Positions 36,900-45,908 of a stretch of DNA of 64,000 nucleotides are shown piece by piece. The stretch covers positions 4,650,001 through 4,714,000 of the forward strand of contig NZ_AP022582.1 of assembly GCF_010731595.1 (NCBI RefSeq), given 5' to 3'. The notes beneath the pieces are model-generated. The model saw only the letters and a program-made list of their open reading frames with translations, searched no databases and was not told where the DNA came from. Both the position numbers and the translations under genes were made by a program. The stretch's first letter is position 1, and each line of letters opens with the position of its first letter. Origin of the DNA: Mycobacterium seoulense (GTDB lineage: Bacteria; Actinomycetota; Actinomycetes; Mycobacteriales; Mycobacteriaceae).

Positions 36900-38150
36900 T
36901 CAGCGCGACGGCCTCTGCCTGCCCCCGTACCCGTCCCAAGGGCTGTAGTCGGCGATCAGCTCCTCCTGCGGCGGTCGTTGATCGGCGGGCACGTGCTGCA
37001 GGTTGATCCGGATCCGGTACCAGATCGAACTCGGCCCGCGCATGCCGTCGACCAGGATGTCGACCGGTTGCAGCAGGCGAGCGGCGTCCGGGTGGCGGCC
37101 ACGCCAAGTGTCCAGCGCGGCCAGCGCCTCGTCCCTGGTCTTGGTGCGAGCGATCTCGATGAGCGGCATCGCCGACCGGCGCCGGCCGCCGGCCGGGCCG
37201 GATCCCTTCGGCGCCCGCTCCGGGGGCCCCATCTCCTCGGCCAGCACCAGCAGCCGGTCGAGCTCACCGACCGCGTCGTCCATCCCCGCCCACGGGTCAC
37301 CCATGGCGGCGAACCGGGCGGGCACCGTGCCGATGGTGAACTCCTCGGGAAGGCGCTCGGTGACCTCGTCCCACAGCAGCGGCGTCGACACCCGGGCGTC
37401 CGGCGTCGCCCGCACCGAGTACGCCGACGCGACCGTGCGGTCCTTGGCGTTCTGGTTGAAGTCGACGAACACCCCTTCGCGCTCTTCCTTCCACCAGCGG
37501 CTGGTCGCCGCGTCGGGCATGCGCCGCTCGACCTCGCGGGCCACGGTCTGGGCGGCCAGCCGCACCTGCCGGAATTCCCAGCGGGGTGCGATCCGGGCGT
37601 AGATGTGGAAACCGCGCGACCCCGACGTCTTCGGCCACGGGGTCAGGCCGTAGTCCTCCAGCACCTCGCGGGCCACCAGCGCCACGTCGACGATCCGCCG
37701 CCAGGAGACCCCGGGCATCGGGTCGAGGTCGACCCGCAGTTCGTCGGGGTGGTCGAGGTCGTCGGCCAGCACGGGGTGCGGGTTGAGGTCGACGCAGCCG
37801 AGGTTGACCGCCCATGCCAGGCCGGCGGCGTCGTGGATGACGGCCTCCGCGGCCGAGGTGCCCCGCGCGTAGTGCAGTTCGGCGACGTCCACCCAGTCGG
37901 GCCGGTTCTTGGGCGCGCGCTTCTGGAACACCGCCTCCTCGGAAATGCCCTTGACGAAGCGTTTGAGGATCATCGGCCGCCCGGCCACGCCGCGCAGCGC
38001 TCCCTCGGCCACCGACAGGTAGTAGCGGACCAGGTCGAGTTTGGTGTGCGGCCCGGTGCCGCCGTGGACTTCGAACACCACCTTGTCCGGGTGGGTGATC
38101 GTGACCTGACGCCCGGCCACCTCCAGCGAAACCGGACCCATGTTCATCAT
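36900..38150 (-). CDS. LigD-type polymerase/primase PolD2 (Rv0269c type)
   Basis: About 416 residues. A cluster of ATGs at 38150, 38147 and 38141 (MMNMGPVSLEVAGRQV) makes the start uncertain by three codons. LigD polymerase-domain signatures: THPDKVVFEVHGG, the metal-binding DELRVDLDPMPGVSW (DxD) and SRGFHIYARIAPRWEF. A stand-alone archaeo-eukaryotic-primase-like polymerase without ligase or nuclease domain, comparable to M. smegmatis PolD2, which performs gap filling and ribonucleotide addition. Divergent from fadD2; the shared 58 bp holds a palindrome. Confidence 0.85.
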   Translation of the reverse strand: MMNMGPVSLEVAGRQVTITHPDKVVFEVHGGTGPHTKLDLVRYYLSVAEGALRGVAGRPMILKRFVKGISEEAVFQKRAPKNRPDWVDVAELHYARGTSAAEAVIHDAAGLAWAVNLGCVDLNPHPVLADDLDHPDELRVDLDPMPGVSWRRIVDVALVAREVLEDYGLTPWPKTSGSRGFHIYARIAPRWEFRQVRLAAQTVAREVERRMPDAATSRWWKEEREGVFVDFNQNAKDRTVASAYSVRATPDARVSTPLLWDEVTERLPEEFTIGTVPARFAAMGDPWAGMDDAVGELDRLLVLAEEMGPPERAPKGSGPAGGRRRSAMPLIEIARTKTRDEALAALDTWRGRHPDAARLLQPVDILVDGMRGPSSIWYRIRINLQHVPADQRPPQEELIADYSPWDGYGGRQRPSR

Positions 38151-38151
38151 C

Positions 38152-38171
38152 GTAAGTCGGTGGGTACTTAC
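38152..38171. promoter_or_regulatory. Inverted repeat between polD2-like gene and fadD2
   Basis: GTAAGT-CGGTGGGT-ACTTAC is a perfect 6-8-6 palindrome; it overlaps a second symmetric element GGGTA-CT-TACCC. The half-sites match those in the fabG4/fadA2 and fadE5 regions, with the order of halves reversed. Confidence 0.45.
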
Positions 38172-38208
38172 CCCTCGGAATGCGACGGACGTCACATAGG
38201 GTGGATCC

Positions 38209-39888
38209 ATGCCTAATCTGATCGGCCTGCCCGGGCAGGCGGTTGCCAAGGTCCAGCAATACCTGGAGCGCGGCTCAGCCGAATTGCACTACGTGCGCAA
38301 GATCTTCGAAGCGGGTGCCTTCCGGCTGGAACCGCCGCAGAACTACGCCGCGATGGCCAACGACATCTACAAGTGGGGCGAGTTCGGCATGCTGCCGTCG
38401 CTGAACGCCAGACGCCACCCCGACCGCGCCGCCTGCATCGACGAAGAGGGCGAGTTCACCTTCTCCGAGCTCGACGAGGCCGCCCACGCGGTGGCGAACG
38501 GCCTGCTCGAGATGGGCGTCAAGGGGGGTGACGGGGTGGCCGTCCTGGCGCGCAACACGCGCTGGTTCCTGATCGCCTACTTCGGGGCCGCCCGGGTCGG
38601 CGCCCGCATCATCCTGCTCAACAGCGAGTTCTCCGGGCCGCAGATCAAGGAGGTGTCGGAGCGCGAGGGCGCGAAGCTGATCATCTACGACGACGAGTAC
38701 ACCAAGGCGGTCAGCAAGGCCGAGCCGGAACTGGGCTTCCTGCGGGCCCTGGGCACCAACCCGGACGCCGACGAGCCGTCGGGCAGCAAGGACGAGACCC
38801 TGGCCGACCTGATCAAGCGCAGCAGCAAGTCGCCCGCCCCGAAGGCGAGCAAGCACTCGTCGATCATCATCCTGACCAGCGGCACCACCGGCACCCCGAA
38901 GGGTGCGAACCGCAGCACCCCGCCGACGCTGGCACCGATTGGGGGCATCCTGTCGCACGTGCCGTTCAAGGCGAACGAGGTGACATCGCTGCCCGCGCCG
39001 ATGTTCCACGCGCTGGGTTTCCTGCATGGCACCATCGCGATGTTCCTGGGCTCGACGCTGGTGCTGCGGCGCAAATTCAAGCCGCCGCTGGTGCTCGAGG
39101 ACATCGAGAAGTACAAGGTGACCGCCATGGTGGTGGTGCCGGTGATGCTGTCGCGGATCCTCGACGCGGTCGAGAAGATGGACAAGAAGCCGGATCTGTC
39201 CAGCCTGAGGATCGTCTTCATCTCGGGCTCGCAGCTGGGGGCCGAGCTGGCCAGCCGCGCGCTGAAGGACCTGGGCCCGGTCATCTACAACATGTACGGG
39301 TCCACCGAGATCGCGTTCGCGACCATCGCCGGGCCGCAGGACCTGGAAAAGAACGCGGCCACGGTTGGCCCGGTGGTCAAGGGCGTCAAGGTCAAGATCC
39401 TCGACGACAACGGTCAGGAGCGGCCGCAGGGCGAGGTCGGGCGCATCTTCGTCGGCAACGCCTTCCCGTTCGAGGGCTACACCGGGGGCGGCCACAAGCA
39501 GATCATCGACGGCCTGATGTCCTCGGGCGATGTCGGCTACTTCGACGAGCACGGCCTGCTCTATGTCAGCGGCCGTGACGACGAGATGATCGTCTCCGGC
39601 GGCGAAAACGTGTTCCCCGCGGAGGTCGAGGACCTGATCAGCGGGCACCCCGAGGTGGTCGAGGCGACCGCGATCGGCGTCGAGGACAAGGAATGGGGCC
39701 ACCGGCTGCGTGCCTTCGTGGTCAAGAAGGACGGCTCCGACGTCGACGAGGACACCATCAAGCACTACGTCCGCGACCACCTGGCGCGCTACAAGGTGCC
39801 GCGTGAGGTGGTCTTCCTCGAGGAGCTGCCGCGCAACCCGACGGGCAAGATCCTCAAGCGCGAGCTGCGCGAGATGGAGGTCGACTAG
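38209..39888 (+). CDS. fadD2: Fatty-acid-CoA ligase FadD2
   Basis: 559 residues. AMP-binding enzyme with P-loop ILTSGTTGTPKGANRS, YGSTEIAFATIAGP (A5 region), GRDDEMIVSGGENVFPAEVE (hinge and A8) and the catalytic Lys in NPTGKILKRELRE. Activates fatty acids through acyl-adenylate to acyl-CoA. Position equals Rv0270. The next gene is convergent. Confidence 0.94.
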   Translation: MPNLIGLPGQAVAKVQQYLERGSAELHYVRKIFEAGAFRLEPPQNYAAMANDIYKWGEFGMLPSLNARRHPDRAACIDEEGEFTFSELDEAAHAVANGLLEMGVKGGDGVAVLARNTRWFLIAYFGAARVGARIILLNSEFSGPQIKEVSEREGAKLIIYDDEYTKAVSKAEPELGFLRALGTNPDADEPSGSKDETLADLIKRSSKSPAPKASKHSSIIILTSGTTGTPKGANRSTPPTLAPIGGILSHVPFKANEVTSLPAPMFHALGFLHGTIAMFLGSTLVLRRKFKPPLVLEDIEKYKVTAMVVVPVMLSRILDAVEKMDKKPDLSSLRIVFISGSQLGAELASRALKDLGPVIYNMYGSTEIAFATIAGPQDLEKNAATVGPVVKGVKVKILDDNGQERPQGEVGRIFVGNAFPFEGYTGGGHKQIIDGLMSSGDVGYFDEHGLLYVSGRDDEMIVSGGENVFPAEVEDLISGHPEVVEATAIGVEDKEWGHRLRAFVVKKDGSDVDEDTIKHYVRDHLARYKVPREVVFLEELPRNPTGKILKRELREMEVD

Positions 39889-39900
39889 CCGCCGACGGGG

Positions 39901-40296
39901 TCAGCGCCGGTCTCTGATGGCGCGGGTGATCTGCGCCGCGAGCTTGGGGTCGACCAGGAGCTGGTCGATGAGCGCGGTGAGGACCTCTTGTCCGGTCACC
40001 CGGGCGACTCCCAGGCGGTCGGCCGCCTCCCGCTGCCAGATGTCCAGGGCCCGGTGGGTGGCCGCCGGCAGGTCGACGGTGCGCCGCGTCCGCTGAACCC
40101 GTCCCGCCTGGTTGGGCGCCGGCTGGCCGACCATACGCGGGGCGGCCTGCTGCGCGAGCCCGGTGAGGCGCTCGGTGGGCGCGGCGTCTCCCGCCGGCGC
40201 GGCGGACGGCGCGGGACCCCGAAACGTTCCGGCGCGGGGTCCGATCTGGCTGGGGTTGAAGTTCACTGTGGCGGTCGTCCTCCGATGAGTGGCCAA
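39901..40296 (-). CDS. Plasmid-type ribbon-helix-helix partition-like protein
   Basis: 131 residues from TTG, or 121 from a GTG at 40266 (VNFNPSQIGPRAG) that has a GGAGG 12 bases upstream. The N-terminal half is Pro/Ala rich and disordered. The C-terminal 60 residues (RRTVDLPAATHRALDIWQRE, VTGQEVLTALIDQLLVD) look like a ribbon-helix-helix domain of the kind found next to parA on actinobacterial plasmids. No ParA is present. The upstream 490 bp is AT-rich and carries repeated TCAGTA boxes, a plausible operator or centromere. Looks like a relic or domesticated piece of an integrated plasmid. Confidence 0.6.
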   Translation of the reverse strand: MATHRRTTATVNFNPSQIGPRAGTFRGPAPSAAPAGDAAPTERLTGLAQQAAPRMVGQPAPNQAGRVQRTRRTVDLPAATHRALDIWQREAADRLGVARVTGQEVLTALIDQLLVDPKLAAQITRAIRDRR

Positions 40297-40633
40297 TCAG
40301 TAAATCAGCGCTCGAGTGTGTCAATACTGATTCTTCCACCGACGACGGCGTAAGTCGCGTCGCCGGGCCGCCGGCCGCCCGGCGCCGCGGCGGGTCCGCC
40401 GGCAGCGCGTCCCAGCAGCAAATTATTGACGGTAGCTGGCAGGCTGGCGGTTTGGGGGCGCATATTTTCGCCGTCGGACGGAATCGCCGATATTGAGCAA
40501 TCAGCAATTCAGTCGGTCTGTTAATACGCGACTGTGGAAACCAGTATCTCAGTAGATCCCTATTGAACTGCTCATATGCGCTGTATCGGCAGGTCAGTAT
40601 CTGCTGTTTCCCTGGTATTGGGAAATCAGTAAA
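40295..40633. repeat. AT-rich region with repeated TCAGTA boxes
   Basis: The 485 bp between the RHH gene and the next gene is AT-richer than its surroundings and codes for nothing convincing. TCAGTA occurs at 40297, 40549, 40594 and 40626 on the plus strand and at 40326 on the minus strand. AATCAGTAAA is found twice exactly (40295 and 40624), and AATCAGTATTG once inverted (40322-40332). Looks like an iteron-like or operator cluster for the neighbouring RHH protein. Confidence 0.5.
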
Positions 40634-40781
40634 CGCGACAAACGGACAAATTCAGGCCAATTGCATACGCAGTTGTTACATAATTCACAGCACAATTACG
40701 GTGTAGTCTCGTTGTTTGCCGGGAAACTTCTGGCTAACGTTTTCTTTTGTCGGCATCAGGTCTGGAAGGAGCCTCGCGAAG

Positions 40782-41081
40782 ATGATCTCCGCACGATCGT
40801 TGCGTGGCGCGGCCGCGGGCGCGGCCGGTGCTTCAGCCGTGGCCGGAGCGCTGCTGTTCGGCACCGGCCCCGTTGCGCAGGCGGCCCCGGTACCAGGTCC
40901 CGGCACCAGCTTCACCACCGCCGGTCCACACGGCGCGCCGGGCGGACCCGGAATCCTTCCCGACCGTCCAGGAGGGGGTCATGGATGGGGCGGAGGCCAC
41001 GGATGGAACGGGCACCGTGGTCCGGGTTGGGTGAACCGCGGATTCTGGGCCCCGGGCCACTGGTGGAACTGGTGGTGGTGA
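40782..41081 (+). CDS. Small secreted Gly/His/Trp-rich protein
   Basis: 99 residues from ATG MISARSLRGAAAGAAGASAV, with AAGGAG ten bases upstream; the open frame extends 22 codons further but has no signal. Sec-type signal peptide with cleavage after AQA (PVAQA-AP). The mature part is a low-complexity chain ending PGHWWNWWW, with repeated GHGW/GWN units. Likely exported and surface or cell-wall associated. The mature chain has no cysteine. Function unknown. It follows the AT-rich repeat region, which may hold its promoter. Confidence 0.65.
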   Translation: MISARSLRGAAAGAAGASAVAGALLFGTGPVAQAAPVPGPGTSFTTAGPHGAPGGPGILPDRPGGGHGWGGGHGWNGHRGPGWVNRGFWAPGHWWNWWW

Positions 41082-41161
41082 ACCAGCCTCCCCGTGGTAG
41101 CTGGTCAGCTTCGACGTGCCGATCCACAGTAGGCTGACCAACCCACGGGATGGGGGGGAAA

Positions 41162-41196
41162 CCATGCCGGCCTGACCACCCCTCAGGTCGGCATGG
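41162..41196. terminator. Hairpin between convergent secreted-protein gene and fadE6
   Basis: CCATGCCGGCCTGA and TCAGGTCGGCATGG pair over 14 bp with one mismatch around the loop CCACCCC. There is no long U-run. It separates two convergent genes. Confidence 0.6.
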
Positions 41197-41227
41197 CCCT
41201 CTCCAGGGCCGAATCGCCAACCGGCGG

Positions 41228-43429
41228 TTAGGGATCGCGAGGAAGCCCGAGCAGCCGCTCGGCGATGATGTTCAGCTGAACTTCGGATGTTCCTCCGTAG
41301 ATGGTCGTGGCCCGGCTCGCCAGTAGGTATTCGCCCCACTTGCCGGGTAGCTGGCCGGTGTCGCCGATGGCGGCGTCAGTGCCGAACGAGGACACCGCGA
41401 ACTCGGCGTACCCCTGCCCGGTGCGCATCGAGAGCAGCTTGGAGATGGCCGCCGACGGCATGGCATCGCCGCCGGCCAGCGTCAACAGCGTCGAGCGCAG
41501 GTTCAGCACCTTGGCGGCCTGGCCCTCCGCGATCAGTTGACCGGCCCGGTGTTGCGCGACCGGGTCGAACTGCCCGTCGCGAACGAACTCGACGAACTGC
41601 GCGAGCGTGGCCAGGAAGTTCGCCTCGCTGCTGCCGATCGAAACCCGTTCCGCGGTAAGGGTGTTGCGGCTGACCTCCCACCCACGGTTCACTTCGCCGA
41701 GCACGCATTCATCGGGCACGAACACGTCGTCGATGTAGACGGTGTTGAACATCGCGTTCCCGGTGAGCTCGCGCAGCGGCTTCACCTCGACGCCCTCGCT
41801 GCGCATGTCCAGCAGGAAGTAGGTGATGCCGTTGTGTTTCGGGGCGCTCGGGTCCGTTCTGGCCAGCAGCGCGCCCCAGTGGGAGAGCTGCGCGGCCGTG
41901 GTCCAGATCTTCTGGCCGGTGATGCGCCAGCCACCGTCCGTGCGGGTCGCCTTGGTGCTCAGCCCGGCCAGGTCCGATCCGGCGCCCGGCTCGGAGAACA
42001 GCTGACACCAGATCATCTCGCCACGGAAGGTCGGCGGCAGGAACCGCTGTTTCTGCTCCTCGGTCCCGAAGGCGACGATGGACGGGATGATCCACGTCGC
42101 GATGCCCATCTGCGGGCGCTTGACCCGGCCGGCGGTGAACTCCTGGGCGATGATGATCTGCTCGATCGGGCCGGCGGCGCGGCCCCACGGTTTCGGCAGA
42201 TACGGCAGCGTCCAGCCGCCCTCGGCGATGGCGACCTTGCGCTGGTCGCGCTCCAACGCCTTGAGGGCGCCGACCTCGGCGCGGATCTCGTCCCGCAGCT
42301 TCTCGGTGTCCGGGTCGAGGTCGATGTCGACCGCCCGAAGGCCGGTGCTGGTGGCGGTGTGCACCACCTTCTGCGGGTATTCCGAACCGCGGCCGAAGGA
42401 GGCGGCCAGCAGCAGCGCCCGGCGGTAGTACACGTTCGTGTCGTGCTCCCAGGTGAAGCCGATCCCGCCATGCACCTGGATGCAGTCCTGCGCGCACCGT
42501 TGGGCGGCCGCCGGTGCCAGCGTCGCCGCGACGGCGGCCGCGAACTCCACGTGGGAACCGGTGATGTCCCAATCGTTTTCGCGCGCCTCGTCGATGGCGC
42601 GGGCGGCGTCCCACACCGCGGCGGTGGCCCGCTCGGTGTCGGCGATCATCTCCGCGCACTTGTGCTTGATGGCCTGGAACTGGCCGATCGGCCGGCCGAA
42701 CTGCTCACGGATCTTGGCGTATTGCGACGCGGTGTCGGTCGCCCAGCGCGCCACGCCGATCGCCTCGGCGGACAGCAGCGTCGTCATCAGCGCGTGCGCG
42801 GTCGCCATGCTCAGGTTGCCCAGCGCGGCGTCGGCGCCGATCTCGACGGCGTTGGCGCGCACGTGGGCGACCGGGCGTAGCGGGTCAAGACTTTTCACGG
42901 GCTCGATCTCGAGTTCCTCGGCGGGCACCACCACCCACTCCTCGCCGCTGTCGATCGCGACCGGGAGCACCAGCACGGAGGCCTGCGCCGCCGCGGGCAC
43001 CGCGCGGACCTCGCCGCGGAGCACCAGCGCGTCACCGTGGCGGGTGGCGGTCAGCCCGCAGCAGTCCATCGCGTAGGCGGCGATGACGGCACCGGACGCC
43101 AGCTCGGACAGCACCTTCGCGTGCGGGTCGTTGGCGGAGATCAAGGCGCTGGCGATCGCCGACGGCACGAAGGGCCCGGGCACCGCGCCGTAGCCGAACT
43201 CGGCCAGCACGATGGCCAACTCGAGGATCCCGAAACCCTGCCCGCCCACGGATTCGGCCAGATGCAGGCCCTGCAGGCCCTGGTCGGCGGCCGCTTGCCA
43301 GTACGGCGGCGGATTGTCGATCGGCGTTTCCATGGCCGCGTGCAGCGCCTCGGACGGCGCGACGCGCGCCACCAGCGACCGCACCGAATCGGCCAGGTCT
43401 TGATGCTCAGGAGTGATAGCGATCGGCAT
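41228..43429 (-). CDS. fadE6: Fused acyl-CoA dehydrogenase FadE6
   Basis: 733 residues from ATG MPIAITPEHQDLADSV; a longer start five codons upstream is unlikely. Two acyl-CoA dehydrogenase modules in tandem. The N-terminal one (residues 1-360) ends with CIQVHGGIGFTWEHDTNVYY; the C-terminal one has WCQLFSEPGAGSDLAGLSTK, KIWTTAAQLSHWGALLAR and YGGTSEVQLNIIAERLLGLP. Fused actinobacterial FadE of the type used for steroid side-chain or other bulky acyl-CoA oxidation; the substrate is unknown. A TetR-type palindrome lies upstream at 43485. Confidence 0.93.
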   Translation of the reverse strand: MPIAITPEHQDLADSVRSLVARVAPSEALHAAMETPIDNPPPYWQAAADQGLQGLHLAESVGGQGFGILELAIVLAEFGYGAVPGPFVPSAIASALISANDPHAKVLSELASGAVIAAYAMDCCGLTATRHGDALVLRGEVRAVPAAAQASVLVLPVAIDSGEEWVVVPAEELEIEPVKSLDPLRPVAHVRANAVEIGADAALGNLSMATAHALMTTLLSAEAIGVARWATDTASQYAKIREQFGRPIGQFQAIKHKCAEMIADTERATAAVWDAARAIDEARENDWDITGSHVEFAAAVAATLAPAAAQRCAQDCIQVHGGIGFTWEHDTNVYYRRALLLAASFGRGSEYPQKVVHTATSTGLRAVDIDLDPDTEKLRDEIRAEVGALKALERDQRKVAIAEGGWTLPYLPKPWGRAAGPIEQIIIAQEFTAGRVKRPQMGIATWIIPSIVAFGTEEQKQRFLPPTFRGEMIWCQLFSEPGAGSDLAGLSTKATRTDGGWRITGQKIWTTAAQLSHWGALLARTDPSAPKHNGITYFLLDMRSEGVEVKPLRELTGNAMFNTVYIDDVFVPDECVLGEVNRGWEVSRNTLTAERVSIGSSEANFLATLAQFVEFVRDGQFDPVAQHRAGQLIAEGQAAKVLNLRSTLLTLAGGDAMPSAAISKLLSMRTGQGYAEFAVSSFGTDAAIGDTGQLPGKWGEYLLASRATTIYGGTSEVQLNIIAERLLGLPRDP

Positions 43430-43484
43430 TGGTCGCCTTCCCATGCGTTCGGGTTCCGTCTCGGCCAGGCACCTTCCAAACTAA

Positions 43485-43498
43485 CAACCGGTCGGTTG
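43485..43498. promoter_or_regulatory. Inverted repeat upstream of fadE6
   Basis: CAACC-GGTC-GGTTG, in the wider context AACAACCGGTCGGTTGGTTG, lies 56 bp upstream of the fadE6 start. It resembles the CCAACCGGTTGG site upstream of fadE5. Confidence 0.45.
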
Positions 43499-43533
43499 GT
43501 TGACCACAGCGGTCACCGGGGCGGTGGGGGCAC

Positions 43534-44667
43534 TCAGCCAAACCGCTTGGCGATCCACTTGGCGATGATGTCGGCCTGCTCGCCGCGGGCGCCCGGGGTG
43601 GTGAAGTAGTGATCGGTGTCGACCGACGCCTGCGTCTTATCGGGGCTGGCGAGCGCGGCGAAGATCCGTTGGGCGTCGGAGGGAAACACACCGGTGTCGG
43701 CCTCGGCGTTGATGACCAGGGCGGGGCAGCTGATGCGGGCCAGGTGCGGTTCGGCCCGGGTCTGCGCCACCCGCAGGCTCCACATGCCGAGCCAGTTGCG
43801 CAGGGTGCAGGCCGCCGCAATGCCGTGCGCCGACCGGTTGGCCTTGACCGGAAGGCCGGCATAGCACATGTTCGGCTGACGCCGGGTCGGCTCGATGCTC
43901 GCGTCGACCATGCGGGGATCTGCCCAGGTGCGCATGACGCTGAACGGGCGGTCGGAAAACCCTGCCGCGCGAACGCGTTTGAGCTCTCTCTCCGCCCAGT
44001 CGGTGATCGCGTGGTTGCGCGCGGTCTGCGCGCGGCGGTAGCGGGTGAGGAACTCCGGCGCGTACGGCGGGCCGTTGCGCTCGTTGAACAGGTCGAGGTC
44101 GGCATCGGTGGCGACCGGGTCGTTTTCGTCGACCACGGCGGCATCCATCCAGGCCGTCAGCACGTCGGGCCGCCCCGGATGGGCGGCGGTGGCCACGTAG
44201 CCGTCGGCGGCGGGCAACTCGGTCAGGCCCGCCGCGGGCCGCATCCCCTCCAGCGGGGTGACGTTCGGCTCCACGGCTTGCGACTGATACGCGGCCATCA
44301 GCGAGCCGCCCCCCGAGTTACCAAGCAACACAACGGTTTGCACTCCCTGCACTTCCCGTAGCCAGCGAACCCCGACGCCGATGTCGACCAGTGCGTGGTC
44401 GAGTAGGAAGCTGCTTTCGAAGCCGCGAAACCTGGTGTTCCACCCGAGGAAGCCGACGCCGCGGGTGGCCATGTAGTCGGCGAGGTAGTGCTCGGAGAAG
44501 TCGATCTGGTAGTGGGAGGCGATCATCGCCACCTTGGGCTTGCGTCCGACCCCGCGGTGGTAGACCCCCTGGCAGGGATGCCCGCCCGCGCCGGCGCGCC
44601 CGGCGGTGGGCGACGGCAGACCGACGAACTCGCGGATCACTCCCGCGGCACCGGTGTGAAGAGTCAT
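43534..44667 (-). CDS. Alpha/beta hydrolase (Rv0272c type)
   Basis: 377 residues from ATG MTLHTGAAGVIREFVGLPSP, the length of M. tuberculosis Rv0272c. Nucleophile elbow VVLLGNSGGGSLMAAYQ (Ser118), acid in NAEADTGVFPS, His in VDTDHYFTTP. The cap region is large and mostly helical. No transmembrane or signal segment. Esterase or thioesterase activity is likely but the substrate is not known. Transcribed toward fadE6 with a 104 bp gap that contains a palindrome, so probably a separate unit. Confidence 0.82.
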   Translation of the reverse strand: MTLHTGAAGVIREFVGLPSPTAGRAGAGGHPCQGVYHRGVGRKPKVAMIASHYQIDFSEHYLADYMATRGVGFLGWNTRFRGFESSFLLDHALVDIGVGVRWLREVQGVQTVVLLGNSGGGSLMAAYQSQAVEPNVTPLEGMRPAAGLTELPAADGYVATAAHPGRPDVLTAWMDAAVVDENDPVATDADLDLFNERNGPPYAPEFLTRYRRAQTARNHAITDWAERELKRVRAAGFSDRPFSVMRTWADPRMVDASIEPTRRQPNMCYAGLPVKANRSAHGIAAACTLRNWLGMWSLRVAQTRAEPHLARISCPALVINAEADTGVFPSDAQRIFAALASPDKTQASVDTDHYFTTPGARGEQADIIAKWIAKRFG

Positions 44668-44778
44668 TTCGGCGGCCCTGCTGGCGATTGACGTCTCGTT
44701 CAAAACTGAAGCTGATGTTAGATTCGGAATTACATCTTGGCCAGGATTTCCGCAGCCGGGACCGAGGGGAGCCGCGCG

Positions 44779-45360
44779 ATGATCAAGCCGCACAACACCA
44801 ACACGGAATTCGAACTCGGCGGGATCAATCACGTCGCCCTGGTCTGCTCGGACATGGCCCGAACCGTGGACTTCTACACCAACACCCTGGGCATGCCGTT
44901 GATCAAGTCGCTCGACCTGCCCGGGGGCGCGGGCCAGCACTTCTTCTTCGACGCCGGTAACGGCGACTGCGTGGCATTCTTCTGGTTCGCCGACGCCCCC
45001 GACCGGGTACCGGGCATCTCGTCGCCGGGCGCCATCCCCGGCATCGGCGACATCACCAGCGCCGTGAGCACCATGAACCATCTGGCCTTCCACGTGCCGG
45101 CCGACAAGTTCGACGCCTACCGCCGGCGCCTCAAGGAGAAGGGCGTGCGGGTGGGGCCGGTGCTCAACCACGACGAGAGCCCGACGCAGGTGTCGGCCAC
45201 GGTGCACCCAGGGGTGTACGTGCGCTCGTTCTACTTCCAGGACCCGGATGGCATCACGCTCGAATTCGCCTGCTGGGTCAAGGAATTCGGTCAAAGCGAT
45301 GCCCAGGCCGTGCCCAGGACCGCGGCGGACCGCCGGCCTCCGGTGGTCGCCGGTCGCTGA
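44779..45360 (+). CDS. VOC-family (glyoxalase/dioxygenase fold) protein, Rv0274 type
   Basis: 193 residues from ATG MIKPHNTNTEFELGGINHVA, equal in length to Rv0274. Two beta-alpha-beta-beta-beta units, with likely metal ligands His in GGINHVALV, His in NHLAFHV and Glu in GITLEFACW. The enzyme could be an epimerase, glyoxalase or ring-cleaving dioxygenase; no closer call can be made. Its TGA overlaps the ATG of the next gene, giving translational coupling to a membrane protein. Confidence 0.8.
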   Translation: MIKPHNTNTEFELGGINHVALVCSDMARTVDFYTNTLGMPLIKSLDLPGGAGQHFFFDAGNGDCVAFFWFADAPDRVPGISSPGAIPGIGDITSAVSTMNHLAFHVPADKFDAYRRRLKEKGVRVGPVLNHDESPTQVSATVHPGVYVRSFYFQDPDGITLEFACWVKEFGQSDAQAVPRTAADRRPPVVAGR

Positions 45361-45908
45361 TGACCGAGCGCATCCTGACCGACGCGCAGATCGCGGCGCT
45401 CACCCCCGAGCAGCGACGGCAGCTCATCTCCCGGCTGGAGCAACCGGTGAGCGACCTGATCGATCCCGCGCTGCTGGTCCGGGTGCGGCGCATCCGGTTG
45501 AGCCTCATGGTCGGCGGCTCGATGGCGATGGTTCCCTGGCTGGGATATCTCTCGGTGACGTTGCCGGAGAACTACGTTGCCCACAACTGGCCCGTGACGT
45601 GGGTGGGCTTCGACCTTCTCCTGGTCGGGTTCATGCTGGCGACTGCGGCACTCGGGTATCTGCGTCGCCAACTGCTGGTCCCGGCCGCGTTCACCACCGG
45701 GGTGTTGCTGATCTGCGACGCCTGGTTCGACCTGACGACGGCCGGGCCCAAAGACTTCTGGCTGTCGGTGACCACCGCGCTGCTGATCGAAGTGCCGCTC
45801 GCGGTGTTCCTGATCTTCAGCGCGCAGCGGCTGATACGGCTCACCATGATGCGGCTGTGGCTGTTGGACCCCGGCATGCGGCTCTGGCAGCTGCCGCTGT
45901 TCCCCTGA
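45360..45908 (+). CDS. Conserved four-helix membrane protein
   Basis: 182 residues. N-terminal cytosolic helix (DAQIAALTPEQRRQLISRL) and about four membrane segments (LMVGGSMAMVPWLGYLSV, WVGFDLLLVGFMLATAALGY, LVPAAFTTGVLLICDAWF, LSVTTALLIEVPLAVFLIF). No enzymatic motif. ATG overlaps the stop of the VOC gene (TGATG), so the two are co-expressed. Confidence 0.75.
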   Translation: MTERILTDAQIAALTPEQRRQLISRLEQPVSDLIDPALLVRVRRIRLSLMVGGSMAMVPWLGYLSVTLPENYVAHNWPVTWVGFDLLLVGFMLATAALGYLRRQLLVPAAFTTGVLLICDAWFDLTTAGPKDFWLSVTTALLIEVPLAVFLIFSAQRLIRLTMMRLWLLDPGMRLWQLPLFP

